From positions 3,291,001-3,355,000 of the forward strand of contig CP114499.1 of assembly GCA_027186245.1 (NCBI GenBank): a stretch of DNA of 64,000 bases. The letters are read 5' to 3'. Below the pieces are notes generated by a model. The model was not told the origin of the DNA. It worked only from the letters and a program-made list of their open reading frames with translations, and made no database searches. The stretch is from Coriaria nepalensis (Eukaryota > Streptophyta > Magnoliopsida > Cucurbitales > Coriariaceae). Of this stretch, positions 25,609-38,566 are shown in pieces (within the stretch, counting starts at the first letter, position 1; every line of letters starts with the position of its first letter). A program made the position numbers and the translations under genes.

Positions 25609-25877
25609 TCATTGATCAGAGCTATTATCAGGATCTTCATCTCCACTATCCGTTACTTGATGACTCTGATGCTGTTGCTGTCGATGATGATGGTGATGGT
25701 GATGGTGATGACCCAACGGATGATTATTGTGATTAGAATTCACATTTAAACCACCACCTCCAGAATACGCATTATTAAGAGAAGCCAACATAGCCAAATT
25801 AGACGGCTCCGAATCACCCACTCCAATACCCAGATGATGATGCTGCTGCTGGTGATGAGATTGTTGCTGTTGCTGTT

Positions 25878-25908
<31 letters not shown>

Positions 25909-27381
25909 ATGCTGCTGCATTATCATGGACCCGAGTTGTAGAGAATTGGCGCTTCGCCCACCCTGAAACTCGAAACTACTGCTTGGGATGTTAAACCTGG
26001 GCATAAAATGGAACGGCGCTTGTAATGTATTCCCGCTGGCGGGAACGGCAGTTGAAAACGGCCACATCTGGGCCTCCGTCGGACCCCCTCCTGGCCCAGA
26101 CATACCGCTACCTGCAGGGTTCGCCCCACCGGCACCAGCTGTCACCGGTAACATCCAGAATGCGTTGCTGGCTCCGTTACTTGGGCCTGGAGCCACGGCC
26201 CACATGGCAGTTGCCGGGAGGATATTTGAAGCGCGAAGTAGGTTTGAAGAGGCGGCCTGGTCTTGTTGCTGTTTCGGTAACTGTAACCCGGTTTTGAAAG
26301 CCTTCGGCGATGATCCTCCGCCACCGGCACCGCCGCCGCTGCTCTCACCTTGTGATTGTTGCGTATTCTCTTTGAACAGGTCTTCTCTGAAACGCTTTCT
26401 CATATAATTCTCTGTAGAATCTCCTCCGCCAGTTCCACTACCACTTTCCCCGCCACCCCCGCCGCTGGGAATTGCGTCAGGAACTTGGTCGGCGGTGAGA
26501 AGATTAGCTTGAGGATGATGATGTTGCTGTTGTTGCTGATGGTGGTGAAACCCTAGCAGTGCAGTGTGAGCGAAAGCTCCTTCGTCGAAGTGAGGATGAT
26601 GAGCTAGAGCCAGGGCGCCGTGAAAAGAATGAGGCGCAGATTTCAAAGGCGGCGCGGAAAGTGTGGATCCGCTACTCCTAAGCGAGACGTTTAGGGTAGA
26701 GAAATTCGCCGGAATTGTGCCGGTTCCAGTGGCGGCGATGATTGCCGGCTCAGCTTGCTGTAGAAGCCACTCGATTGTTTCCCCGTCGGATTTATGACAT
26801 AATTCTCTCGTCAATTGGAAAACCCTAGCAGCACAAGCTGCTGGCATTCTTATCCTCCTTCCTCTACCGTCGACCTTAGTGTGCCGGTCCTTCGTCGATC
26901 GCTTCACCGTAGTTGTCGGCGGCGGCGTTACAATCGCCAATTGGTTCTGCTGCTGCTGCTGCTGCTGTTGATTCTTTCTAACGGTTTCGACGAGTCCAGG
27001 TCCAGATCGGGTTAAAGGATGAGTTTCGGATCTGGTAGCGATGGCAAGCGAGGCGTCGACGAGATGAGGTGGGGCACAAGCGGTAGTAGGAGTAGTAGTA
27101 GTAGAGGAAGAAATTGCAGAAGCGGAAGTTGAAGAGGAGGAGGAAGAAGAGGACAAAGAAGAAGAAGAGGAGGAAGAAGATCCAGAACTGATAGCATCAC
27201 TGGAAACATTGAGGCCAGCTTGGATGGATATGGAGCCCATGAAAGGTCCTAACTGGCCCGGCCCTGATCTGCCATCATAAGGGACCACCACCTGTTGTTG
27301 ATGGTGGTGGTGCTGACTACCAGTGGGGGTGGAGCTGGTGTTCTTCGGCTTCCTGCTGCTTTGCAAATCTGTAAATTCCAT
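25609..27381 (-). CDS. TCP14: Class I TCP transcription factor, TCP14-type
   Basis: A nuclear DNA-binding factor of the plant TCP family; class I members bind GTGGGNCC-type sites and TCP14/15-type proteins promote cell proliferation, germination and hormone responses. One uninterrupted ORF of 590 residues, typical of intronless TCP genes. The TCP domain spans about residues 164-218: basic part [18 protein letters not shown], helix [21 protein letters not shown], then [10 protein letters not shown]. The short basic region marks class I. Downstream, [10 protein letters not shown] and EFQGGR plus [10 protein letters not shown] match the TCP14 C-terminal motif. Low-complexity runs are striking: Ser (66-84), Gln (138-145), Gly-rich (about 310-360), a long Gln/His tract (about 490-525) and nine His near the C-terminus. 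TCP14 is preferred over TCP15 because of size, without certainty. Gene lies downstream of AsnRS on the same strand, independently. Confidence 0.93.
25846..25919 (-). repeat. Coding CAG/CAA/CAC repeat in TCP gene
   Basis: On the minus strand this is a mixed CAG/CAA tract with CAC/CAT codons encoding 16 glutamines in a row, then mixed His/Gln. A separate (CAT/CAC)9 run lies at 25687-25713. Such tracts are length-variable by replication slippage. Confidence 0.9.
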
Positions 27382-30380
27382 TCTGGTGGGGAAGGGAAAC
27401 GGGGGTTGAATCTTGATGGGAATTTTTTTTATTTTCTTGAGGATAAGTGATCAGAAGATTCAGAACCCATCTCTTCTCCTTCCTCTCTTTCTCTCTTTCT
27501 CTCTCTAATTCAATTTTCAATTCTGGTAGATTTCTTTTAGGAGAGAAAAACCAAGGACTGCTTGAAGGAGAGACTAGAGAGAAGGGGCTGGTTTTTTTTT
27601 TTTTTTTTTGGTTGTTTTGGAGAAGTCTTGAAGGATGTGGACCTGTCCAGGAGGGAGGAGCAACAAGAGTTTTTGTGTGGGGGCTTCTCTCTCTATCTAT
27701 CTATCTATCTTTCTAGTTTGTTGATTGACTACTGTCTTCCCTGAGCCTGCTCTAGACAGAGAAAATAGATGGAGAGAGAGAAAGCAAGTGAAAAAGAAAA
27801 AAAAAAAAGGTAGGGAAGAGCTCTCTCTCTCTCCCTCATAGCTAGTCGTGGGATCTGGTAAGAGGAATGTAAAAAATAACTCTCTCTATTTCAGGAATTT
27901 TATTTACTTTCTTTTTTAAACACAGTAAAATTAATATACGTGTTCTGGGCACTAACATTCTTACTATCAATGTTTTAGAGGACACTGAAAACCCATCATT
28001 GTCCTTCAGGGGTCAACCCTTACCAGGTTAGCCTAAACCAGGGACCAGACGGTCTTCTTACCTACAATTTCTTACACCAATTATTTCACTTTTAACCTAT
28101 TTAATTTCCTTTCCTTGTAAGGCAGTTTCCACTTTCCTATAACTTAATTAATTTAACTAATTAACTAATTAAATCCCTCAAATTTTATTTAACAATTGAT
28201 CATGAGATATATATAATAAATAAATATATAAATAATAATCAAGTTATGCCAATTAAGTAGTAGAGAGTAGTTAAGTAGTAAATATAAGAGTCCAGACTCC
28301 AGAGTGGCAAGCAGCTGGACACCGCAGAGAAGAAGCATCAGATTTATATATATATATATATGTATAAAGGGCATCTAATGCAGTTCGACAGCTCACCCCC
28401 TACCCAATCCCGCATTCTTCTCTCTTTACAATTTTCTTTTTTTTTTTCTTTTTTTTTTTTTAATTTTTTTTTGCCCTTTTTGGTCAGTTTATAATAACTT
28501 TTATGACAAGTAGTAGTTAGTTTGATAAGATTAATACTAATTATGTTGTTCATTATGTTTCTTGCTGGCAATGGCACCAATAGTTGGAGGATTCAAGATC
28601 TATACAATAAAATAATAATACCCAATCATTCCATACGTATCTACCACCTTATGAACAATGAATACAAGAAATGTGTAGAGACTTGAGATAAGGGCATTAT
28701 TGACAATTTTAGGTAGGGTAAAAATGTAATCAGGATACATAATAATAATTTATAATAATTGCTACATTAATTTCTTGTAGTGCCCTGACTAGTAAGGACA
28801 GTGGTCACTGTTTGATAATTACTGTTCGAACATCATGCTCTCTTTTGTTTGATTCTCTACGAAAAAGGGTAAAATTCTTGATACAGACCCTCACGACGGC
28901 CCACCGTCTCTTTATTATATATTGCCTAAAATGCCCTTCACCATCATAAACTTATTTTAAAAAATTTAATATTTTATATAATTATTAATTTTTATTTTTT
29001 TTAAATCTCCCAAATTGAACATCAAATTATTGATCTCGAATTTCATATCCATATATTATGCGATTTGGATTGTAACCATTATTGTATACAATCAATCATA
29101 ATCTGGTTTCCAACTCATATCATGTGTGGCCGGAATTTTTGCTGATGTGGTTGGATGATTATGAATATCTAATCATTAATTTTATAATAAAATATATAAA
29201 TTATAATTTTATAATAAAATATATAAATTATAATTTTATAATAAAATATATAAATTATAATTTTATAAGAGTTTTTTGGAAATGGGGAATTTTTGTATTA
29301 TTATATAATACAAATTATTTGATATTTCTTTGTCTTCAAATTTCATGTGCAATTTAGCTTCTGAAATGATGGTATCACTGTAAGTGTCAGAAATACTCAG
29401 GTCCTATTAAGACTACTTCTTAATTGAGATTATGGATAAAATTATTTTAAACCATATAAATTAAGAATTATGAGAAATTAAAATTAATAAAATTTTATAT
29501 ATTATTATTAAAAATTAAATTTACATAAATTTTAATTTTTAAATTCTACATTCTTATAACAAAATTCTCCACGCCATGATTATTTTAATAATTTAATATA
29601 AATTTTTTAATAATTATATTTAAATTTTAATTTAAATAATTAAATTAATCTATAATAATAAATATAGTAAGATATTTTATTTAATATGAGTTTTTAATAT
29701 ATATGTATGTGTTAACGTTTTGTTTTTTTTTCCGATTATTTTGTTTATATATATATATATTTGTTAATGGTACTTATATATTAATGATTCACATAATGAT
29801 TACCATATGTTGGATTATGATATGTTATATTATATTTAGTTTTGGATATGTTGAATTTGAATTATGGAAAGTAAAAAATAAAAAAATCTCGATTTTTCGC
29901 ATAAAAAATAAATTTGAGTAACTAATTGGCATCACAACACCATTTAGGTAGAATGAATTTGAAATTTTAGAGTTCCAAATTTAAAATTTTACTATGTTTA
30001 TGTCTTTTATCTTGAAATAAATTAATTTAATCAAAATGTTACCAAAATAACATTTTTTATATAGATCTATTTATTTTAAGATAGTAAGATACATTTGTTT
30101 GTTGTTTACACATTCATTGATCGATCAAAATGAAGGTTGTTGATTGGTCAAATAGTAAACACACTTATAGAAATAAATGTCTGATGATTATAAAGTTTTC
30201 ATGTGGACAACATACCTGCCTAAAAGCTTGACCGTATTTATTATCAATATTTGATTTCTATATGGAGAGTTACCACTTACAAGGTTATGTTTACGTCCAA
30301 AAATTAAACATCAATGTTATGCTATGTATTTTGTTAAATAAGTTCACTACTACAGTTATATGAAAATTTATGTCTTGCAT
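27382..30380. other. TCP 5' region and AT-rich intergenic DNA
   Basis: The first 500 bp upstream of the TCP start are rich in CT/GA and T runs (for example T17 at 27593-27610 and CTAT repeats near 27695), typical of a TCP leader. The rest is very AT-rich, with a 27-bp tandem array at 29180 and no recognisable gene. Confidence 0.5.
29180..29268. repeat. 27-bp AT-rich tandem array
   Basis: Three perfect 27-bp copies (unit starts TTTTATAATAAAATATATAA) and a partial fourth. Because 27 is a multiple of three, the array also reads as a short repeated peptide (KYINYNFII), which is an accident of period and not a gene. Confidence 0.95.
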
Positions 30381-32530
30381 TTACATATTTATGTCAAAAG
30401 CATGAGCTCGATATGTAGGAGGAAGGTATGCTTGATAGAGAAGAGTAAGCCTAGTAGTAACAATATGCTGGTGATGACGCTCAGATATGTCGTTTTGTTG
30501 GGGGGTGTGCGGCCGTTGTATACCAACTAATCCCATATTGGATGAAATAATGTTTGAGGGCCTGAAATTCACCGCCATTTTCACTATAAAAATTTTGAAT
30601 TTTCCAAAGGAGGTGTGTTTCATGAAACCAACACTTTGAATTGTGGAAAAAGTTTGGTCACTTGTGATTTCGCTTGAAGCGGGTAAAGCCAAGAATACTT
30701 GGTATAGTGATCGACAAGGATGAGATAGAAATGATGATCGCCAAGTGAGGAAATATGACTAGGACCCCATACATCCTTATATATAAATTGTAGTGGGTGT
30801 TTGCTAATAAGATAAGTGTCACGAAACAGCAAATGTTGATTTTTATTAGAATCACAAGCAATACAAAAAGAGAGAATAATAGAGATTCCCTTTGCAATCG
30901 CTAAAGAGAATTTATTAATAATAGTAGAACTAATTTTTATAGGCGAATGACCAAGCCTATGATGCCAACCGGATGAGAAGGTTGAATGAATGGACGTAAT
31001 GTGTAGACACCCTTTTCACATAGCCCGGGAAAAAGAGGTACCTCGTTATTTGATCTTTCACAATGAAATGAGATGGATGAAACTCAATAAAAGTATCGTT
31101 AGACTTCGTGAAATTATGGACTGAAAGTAATTTTTTACTAGCCATAACAATACATAGAACATTAGATAATGTAACTATGAGTGAAGGAAAGTGGAGATGA
31201 CAAGAACCAATATGCGAAATTCACAGACCTATACCATTTGCGATCTGAGCCTCATCGGTCCCATCATACTCTGAATGAATGGATAAGTTGGCAAGATTGG
31301 CAGTGAGGTTATGAGAGGCACCCGAGTCTAAAAACCAAGTTTTGTCATCATGGTGCCCGGTAGGGGAGTAGTTTGCGGAGTTGGCGGGATGCCGTAGTAT
31401 TGGCAAACATAGTTCGCTCGCTCTTGGTTTGAACTTGCAACATGAAATGAGTTGCGAGAATGATCACAATAATTATTAGAGTTACAAGAAGAAAATCCCC
31501 CTGTTTGATGAGTGATTTTTGGTGAGAATGAGAGTCCCGTGATGGTGGTCTCAGAGATGATGACTGAGTGGCGTTGTTGGCGGTGGCAAGGAGAGATCTG
31601 GCTGCCGCGTCGAGCTGTTTAAGGTATGCTTCATGGGCATCCAATAGGTAGGGTGATTCCTTAAAGTGGAGTGGAGTTTCCTGGATTCAAATAGGTGCAA
31701 CTATTTCACCATAACCCTAAGTCCTTATAGGATGTAAAGTGTGATGTCATCATTAAAGAGAGGTTGGTATATGATGGCGAGTTCATCCGTTTTAGCTTTA
31801 ATGGTTTAGAGGAAAATTGAAACCGAATTGAGAATTGAGAGTGGTAGTAGAGAGATCATTCTTAATTTGCATGACTCGAGTACGCGAGAGGTGGGCGTAG
31901 AGCCGTAAAAGAGTCCTCTATGTAGCTGCACTTGTCGCTACGGAAGCGATGAGCGGTATGACATCGGTGGAGACGAAGCCGAAGAGTGCGAAAAGGATGA
32001 GTTTATCATATGGAGCCAGTGTGTGTGCTCACCGGATGGGACAATGGTAGTACCTTTAAGAGGGCAGGAGAATGAGCAATCGAGACACCCGATAAGGTCA
32101 TATTTGATGAAGAGTGACTCTACTTGAGCGTGCTAGGATGGAAAATTGCTTGACATCAACTAGAGTGGTTGTTGTTGATGTGTGTTTATGGCAATGAGGG
32201 GCAACCCGTTTGGACCTAGTGGTGGGCTGGAGGTGACCGAAGCTATGGCAACATCAGAGGTGGCTGGAGCTAGGGCAGAGGCAACCGGATTGGTCATGAT
32301 GCGGAAAAATTATTGTTAGAGAGTGTTGCTTTGATACCATATAAGCGTTAAAATTAATGTGTGAATTGCTCAATCATTGTATTTGGCTTAAGCTATATAA
32401 ATACACTGTACAAAGTATAATCCTAACATATAAGGAAATAACAAACAAGATCTTTACAAATAACTAATTAAAGAACGAAGACACATTTTAAGAAGGAGAA
32501 TCATGAGAAGATTTGGATTCTGGTATAAAA
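30381..32530 (-). mobile_element. Ty1/copia retrotransposon, 5' part, degraded
   Basis: Right to left on the minus strand: LTR-like sequence (32342 to about 32530) with TATATAG; a primer-binding site TGGTATCAAAGC (32330-32341), nearly complementary to the initiator Met-tRNA 3' end; a gag start near 32300 (MTNPVASALAPATSDVAIAS); gag remains; protease WFLDSGASHNLTANLANLS (31356-31290); the pre-integrase zone; and integrase pieces IYKDVWGPSHISSLGDHHFY and TPQQNDISERHHQH (about 30800-30400). Stops and frame changes break every ORF. Reverse transcriptase, RNase H and the 3' LTR are missing, so the element is truncated at about 30380. It cannot move on its own. Confidence 0.85.
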
Positions 32531-34446
32531 TATTCTTCATCATACTCCTTATTTTTCAAGAGTATTTCATAATAAAAAATGGGTCGAATCAATAGGCAAT
32601 TGACATTTGAAGCTTCTATTGTGCTGCCTAAAGAGATAGAAACTTGAGAAGTTGAAGAGTGAGTCGATGGATTTCATGAGGTTGAAGATGAGATTTGAGT
32701 TTTTTTTTTTCTTTTTTTCCAAAAGGGTAAAACCCGTTAAATAACGATCAGATCAGTTTAAAAGTATTAAACCAGTTTAATTGTTACCTACGTGGAGAAT
32801 TCCATTAAAAAAAGACTAAATATTAAAAATAAAAGTTTATTATAATTTAAATTTAATATAAGAATAATTATAATGATATAAATTTTAAATATTAATTATT
32901 TATATTAAATTTTAAGATTAATCTTAATTTCCTCTATAAATTACTTTAAAGAAAAGTAATAAAAAAAAAAGATAATTAACAAAAGTAACGAAACCTGGAG
33001 TTTAAAATGAACGCTTTACATTTACCACGAGAAAACATCCCAAAAAAAAAAAAAACTGCTCATCATAAAAACGTCTGTCAAAAGCGTACGTGTTTTCCTT
33101 TTTTCTTGATTACGAGCCTTTTACTGTTTTTCCTTTTGACCGCTAATTCATGGCCGGGAAATGATTTCAGTCCAACAGTACCCATTCAGTCAGAGAGAGA
33201 GACGGTGAAACAAGAAGGTAAAGTCAAAATAGGGAGGCATACTTCAGCATTCTGGTTGGTAGACGCGGTGGTGAATACAATGATTACTAGGAATCTAAAG
33301 GGTGAAAAAAAAGTATGACCGCACGAGTATGTCACGTGGTATTCTAATACACTCAATTTTTTGCAAGAAGCTGCTGCCTGTTAGGTTAATTCAAGTCTTT
33401 CTTTTCTTGTACAGTTGTTGTACTGCCTATCCGACAAAAGGTAATCGTAAACCACGCTCCACTATAGCGCGTGGTTAAGAGCATTTAAAGGGTTAGGACC
33501 AGGAATTAATGTCTGGGTGTTCGTTGTGTAATGAGCTCAGGAGATGAAATGTCTGCTTAATGCTTATCTCGAAATTTCAAATCCAAGTTTTTACGAAAAC
33601 GTACAAGCAAGGAATCTTTTCCGCCATGCCGTTTATGATGATTTCAAGGGCTATTCTTGGACCGTAAAGTCCAGAAATGGTTTAGGCCCAAATATAGTAA
33701 TTGTGAATGGGCTTTTTCTTTTAAGATAGGGCTGTATTGCATAATTTATAATACAGATTCGTTTCAGTTGTTGGGCCGGTTTGAGAGATTCCGAGAAAGC
33801 CAGGATTTCAATTTTTGTTACAGTGCTACGCGATTCGATTGGGAGTTTTGGGCATGAGATAAATGATGGGCCTGGCCTATATATCTAGATAATAACGAGC
33901 TCTCACTGCAAGGAGAATAGATTAATTCAAGTATGTTTTCTATATTGGCTCGATTACCATATGACGTCTTAACATTTTTTGTCTCAACGGTCTCTTTAGA
34001 ATTAACATTAGAGATACCGTAATGTATGAGATATTATGAAATGTAAATCAGTGAAAGTAGCATCAAATGATAGATAATGAAGAAATGTTCAGAACCTTTA
34101 ATAGTTTATACTTTGAATATGAATACCAAACTCCTAATTATTCGATAGAAAATAGTTCAAACTCTCGTTACAAATTAGATATTATGATATAATTGTAATT
34201 GTATCTTTTTTTTTATTAATATTTAAGGCTTCATTATAATCCTACCGTCGGATGGGTTGGATACGGATGCAGCTCATCATTATTAAATCATCATTTTTAA
34301 AGTTTTGACTTAATAAAGGGCCAAAGTCATGGGCTTTGAAATACAACTGAAATGGGTTGTAATAGGGCTCAGTATATACTATCCGTGCGAGTCCAGAGTC
34401 GATTCTATTCTTAGTGGAAGCAGAAGAAGAACAAGCAAAGACGGCA
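32531..34446. other. Intergenic DNA before UBLCP1
   Basis: AT-rich, with one ATG-started ORF at 33007-33318 (103 codons) that shows no family resemblance. The UBLCP1 promoter and 5' UTR should lie near 34200-34446. Confidence 0.45.
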
Positions 34447-36134
34447 ATGGCAGCTTTGCCATCGACCTCGTCGCCGTCGCCGGTCCCTGAGGAAGAGATA
34501 ACGTTGACGGTGAAGTGGAGCGGGAAGGAATACACAGTTCGTGTGTGCGGGGACGATTCGGTCGGCGAGTTGAAACGCCGAGTCTGCGAGGTGACCAACG
34601 TTTTACCCAAGCGCCAGAAGCTTCTCTACCCTAAAGTCGGATCCAAGCTCGCCGATGATTCCGTCTTGCTCTCTCAGATTCCGCTTAAGTCCTCTCTCAA
34701 GATGACCATGATCGGGTTCGATTCCCCTTTCTCTATCTCAATTTTCAACCTCCTCCCATTTGCATTCTTCGGATTTGAACCTTCGAGTTCGCACTGTTTG
34801 AGAAATGATTGAGTCGACAATATCAGGTCAAAAAAGGAAAAAAAATAAGAAGATGTGATTCAAGTTGGTACTCAGCTGTAAAAAACATTTGAGTGAAGCT
34901 GCCATTTATATTTTAGCAGAAAAGAACTAGTTACAGTACATTAGGTTATTGTTAGTTTTGACGAAACTGGTTGTTTTAGAGCATAGTTTTGAAAGCTTGA
35001 TTATATGAGTTCAACTGGTTTTTTATTTGTTTCCGTTACAGAACGGTTGAAGATGATATAATCGTTGATCAAGTGGAGTCACCAGAAATTGTTGATGATT
35101 TTGAAATTGGGCAAGACGAAGCTGTTAACATCAAAGATAAAGAAGTTAATAAGCAGAAACTGAGGAGGCGTATAGATCAATACAAGGTCAGGTTTTACTT
35201 CATTTCCTCTTCCTCATCCTTGTTTCATTCAGTGATTAATAAAAATAAATCCAACTTTTTTTGTTGTTTTTATTAAACTATAGATTGAAATACGGAATCC
35301 ATGCCGTCAAGGAAAGAAATTGCTTGTGCTGGATATAGATTACACTCTCTTTGATCACCGGTCCACAGCCGAGAATCCTCTTCAACTTATGCGCCCTTGT
35401 AAGTAGTCCGAACATAGTTTATTTTATATTTTCTCAAACATGAAATTTCCAACCATTTCCTGTCTCTCCCTCACTCTGCAGATCTTCATGAGTTTCTTAC
35501 AGCTGCTTATTCCGAGTACGATATCATAATATGGTCTGCAACCAGGTCAGATAGTCATAATCCTCTCTCAGTTTAAAAGAGTACAAAGTTTTGATCTCTC
35601 TATTTTATTATAAAAAGTGTGTTTAGTTTTGCAGCCTCAAGTGGGTTCAATTGAAGATGGGACAGCTAGGGGTACTAAGCAATCCTAACTACAAAATCAC
35701 TGCCCTTCTAGACCATCTAGCAATGATCACTATTCAATCGGATTCCTGCAGGGTCTTTGATTGCAAGCCGCTAGGCTTGATCTGGGCCCAGTTCCCTGAG
35801 GTACGTACGGCTCCAGCTCTACTCTTTGCTTCTTCTTTCAGATTTTTAAAACAGGTGGAAATAAAAATTTCTGTTTTTTTTTAAATAGTATTACAGCCCG
35901 AAAAACACTATAATGTTTGATGATTTGCGAAGAAATTTCGTGATGAACCCACAAAATGGTCTGACAATCAAGCCGTTTAAGAAGGCTCATTCCAACAGAG
36001 AGAGTGATAAGGAGCTTGTGAAGCTGACCCAGTATTTGCTTGCCATTGCTGAACTGGATGACTTGAGCGGCCTTGATCATAATAACTGGCAGTTATACAC
36101 TGAGGAAAGCACCAAACGGCGTCGCCGCTCTTGA
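34447..36134 (+). CDS. UBLCP1: Ubiquitin-like domain CTD phosphatase (UBLCP1)
   Basis: A nuclear HAD-superfamily serine phosphatase; animal UBLCP1 dephosphorylates RNA polymerase II CTD and the nuclear proteasome, docking through its ubiquitin-like domain. Six exons in phase: 34447-34715, 35042-35186, 35284-35398, 35482-35545, 35635-35800 and 35889-36134, giving 334 residues, the usual size. Residues about 18-90 form the ubiquitin-like fold ([31 protein letters not shown]). The catalytic DxDxT is D155-I-D-Y-T159 within [15 protein letters not shown]; later HAD elements are [14 protein letters not shown] and [18 protein letters not shown]. The start is the ATG at 34447 ([12 protein letters not shown]); the frame is open further upstream but without an earlier ATG. 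The last exon ends in a basic KRRRRS tail, perhaps a nuclear signal. Confidence 0.95.
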
Positions 36135-36989
36135 AAGTTGAAAGTTCGGTTGACATCTTGTTGTTGCTGAATATTTTATCTGTTTCTTAAGATAGTGATT
36201 TAGTATTGACAGTGGGAAAGGAGAAACATAAACTATAAAGATGGAAGCAGCAAGAAATGTATCATGCCTTGTATTTTTTTGGTAAAAGGTTTCGTGATCT
36301 TAAGATCTAGTCTTTACTTTCCCGCTAAAAAATGGATTTATGAAAGCCTCAACCATGTGAATATGAATTTATTTATAGGGTTCTTCGATCGAGATTCTCG
36401 TGTGCACCTATGCACCATGCATATTATCACGATTACTCCATAAATATAATCTTTAGCATAAAAATGTCGCTTTCATATGTTTGTGGTTAAGGTTTTTGAA
36501 TTATATTAAAAGTGATATTTATAATTAAAAGCATAATAATAATACCACGTGACAATGTACCATAAAAGAATTTTTCCTTCAATTTTATATCTAAGAAAAA
36601 AAAGGAAATGATCAAACTCCATTGCATATTAAAATGCAGATAATGTGAAAGCCTACCACGCAAGAACTCAAGAAACCATGGACTTCATTGAATTGAATCC
36701 ACGCAAGTTATTTCCCCCACTACAGTGCTCCAAGGACAGCATATTCACACAGCTCAGGATGATGCATTTGCAGTAGCGAGGATTTACATTGGAGAAGAGA
36801 AGAAGTTATTATGAATCTTAAGTCACTAAAGACAGAGAGGAGAGAAATCCAATATTGAATGGTCCAAGTCACCACCTCCGGTTAGTCACCTGCCTGAATC
36901 CAATTTTCCGGCAATTGACAACCAGGTGCACAAAGAAGGCGATATCATAAAGAGAGACTAAGATAAGAGCTCTGGCTTAAGATCGGACC
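36135..36989. other. 3' flanks of UBLCP1 and bZIP genes
   Basis: Convergent genes. The block holds both 3' UTRs and short AT-rich spacer; no further gene seen. Confidence 0.5.
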
Positions 36990-38566
36990 CTAGATGCGGA
37001 GTGGACCAGTGACAGGGTCTTGACTGGAGTTAGAATCTTTGTGTTGTTTCAAAGAGAGGTTAGTAAGTTGAGTATCGAGATCTCTGCTGTTAGATCTTCT
37101 ATGGCCTGAAGATGATTGTTGTTGTATTTGTAGTTGCTGCTGTTTTTGCTGTTTTTGCTGTTGTTGGAGCAACAAAACTTTCAGCCTCACTAACTCCCTT
37201 TCCAGCACTTCTTGCTCCACTAAAAGATAATGACAAAGAAAAGTGAGCTTTGGGAAAATAATTCTAAATTTATATGTTTGGGCCACAAAATTATAATGTA
37301 TCTCAATCACTTGGTTATGCAAATCATTCAGCCAAAATTTGGTTTAACACTGTAATCCAAATGGGGCCCTAAACTTGAAGTTTCAACATTTATCATTTGT
37401 TCTATGTTTCAAGCAGAAGTGAATTAAGACTTCAAAAGGATGTTATAGTAAAAAGTATATATCATCAGAACTTTCATATTCTCAAATATTTAATTAATTT
37501 TTCTTAACATAGAAGCTTACAGTATTTAATAAGCTGCTCTTGAGCTAAACTGTCTAGGCGCTGACCAAGTGCTTTATTCTCCAAACTAAGAATGATATTT
37601 TTCTGGTTGAGAAATTCAAGCTCCGCTGAAACTCCAGACCCTTCTGCCTATATATCATAACACAAATAGATTAAAATAAAATAAAAAATTCCTAAAAAAA
37701 TAAAAATTAAAAGTTTTCTCATCTTTTGCTGATTAGTACCTGCAAAGCTTGCACATTTCTTTCAAGCTCAGCAATGTACTGGAGTTTTCGGACCCGTGAA
37801 CGTTGAGCAAATTGCCTGCATTTAAATTGGTTAATAACACTACAGACATCTATTGGTAGCAAGTAATGTCTAATTTTCAGACAAAATTATTCATTCATAT
37901 GCCAATATCAAAATCACGTTACAGCTAATAACAGATTACATACTGTTTGGCACGTTTGGTCTCCGTATCAGATGCAGACGACTGCTTATTGTTATTAGCA
38001 TGAGAACCATCCATGCTTTCAGAACTTTTCAAATCGTTCAAGCTATTATCAACCGAGTCTTGCTTCTTCTCACTTGTCAAATTCTTAGCCAAGTTTTTTC
38101 CTTCCCCGTAAAACATGGCATTTCTTGCATCCTTGTAATGGTCGAAGTCTTGAGAAATCCAAGAAGGCATGGAACCCATATCCTTATATCTAAAGTCATC
38201 TTGTGTCGTGTAATCTACATTAGCAAAATTAACCAAATCGACATAAGCAAAGGAGTCACTTGATGAACGTCTATGGCCTTTGCTTCTAACAGGTGTTTCT
38301 GGCTCATCAAGAAGATCATCGAGCCAAGACGGATGGTCTTCTATTAAATGGCTTTCAGATGATGTTCTTTGGTGGCTTGGGTTCCCGTGTCTGGGCTTCT
38401 GAATGGGTTTTGGCCCAATAGCTTGAGGATTGTGGGCGAAATCAGTATATGGGGGAGGGGAAATACTCAGAAATGGTCCGAAGGGGATTTTAGGAGGAAG
38501 TAGAGCATGTTTTCCAGAGTTGATCAGATTTCTGACATTTATTGACCCCTTTGAATTCTCCATCAT
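36990..38566 (-). CDS. Atypical bZIP protein, At4g06598-like
   Basis: A basic leucine-zipper protein related to Arabidopsis At1g58110/At4g06598-type bZIPs of unknown role. Four exons: 38566-37944, 37815-37740, 37647-37521 and 37219-36990, in phase, giving 351 residues. The N-terminal half has conserved plant motifs [20 protein letters not shown] and [15 protein letters not shown], the second resembling a phosphorylation site. The basic region is [20 protein letters not shown] (204-223), followed by a zipper with heptad residues L225, L232, V239, L246 and L253 and a further helix ([20 protein letters not shown]). The C-terminus is Gln-rich. The invariant Asn of the N-x7-R signature is K207 here while R215 is kept. 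A non-coding first exon near 39030-39130, with a donor at about 39026, is likely. Product name is by resemblance. Confidence 0.9.

Noticed and set aside
25988..26407. 139-codon plus-strand ORF inside the TCP gene
   Set aside because: Antisense shadow of GC-rich TCP coding sequence.
29180..29268. Possible CRISPR-like repeat array
   Set aside because: Direct tandem copies with no spacers in plant nuclear DNA.
29082..29357. ORF with repeated KYINYNFII peptide
   Set aside because: A product of the 27-bp AT-rich tandem array, whose period is a multiple of three.
33007..33318. 103-codon plus-strand ORF with ATG and a hydrophobic segment
   Set aside because: Poly-A derived lysines at the start, no homology, no splice or neighbour support.
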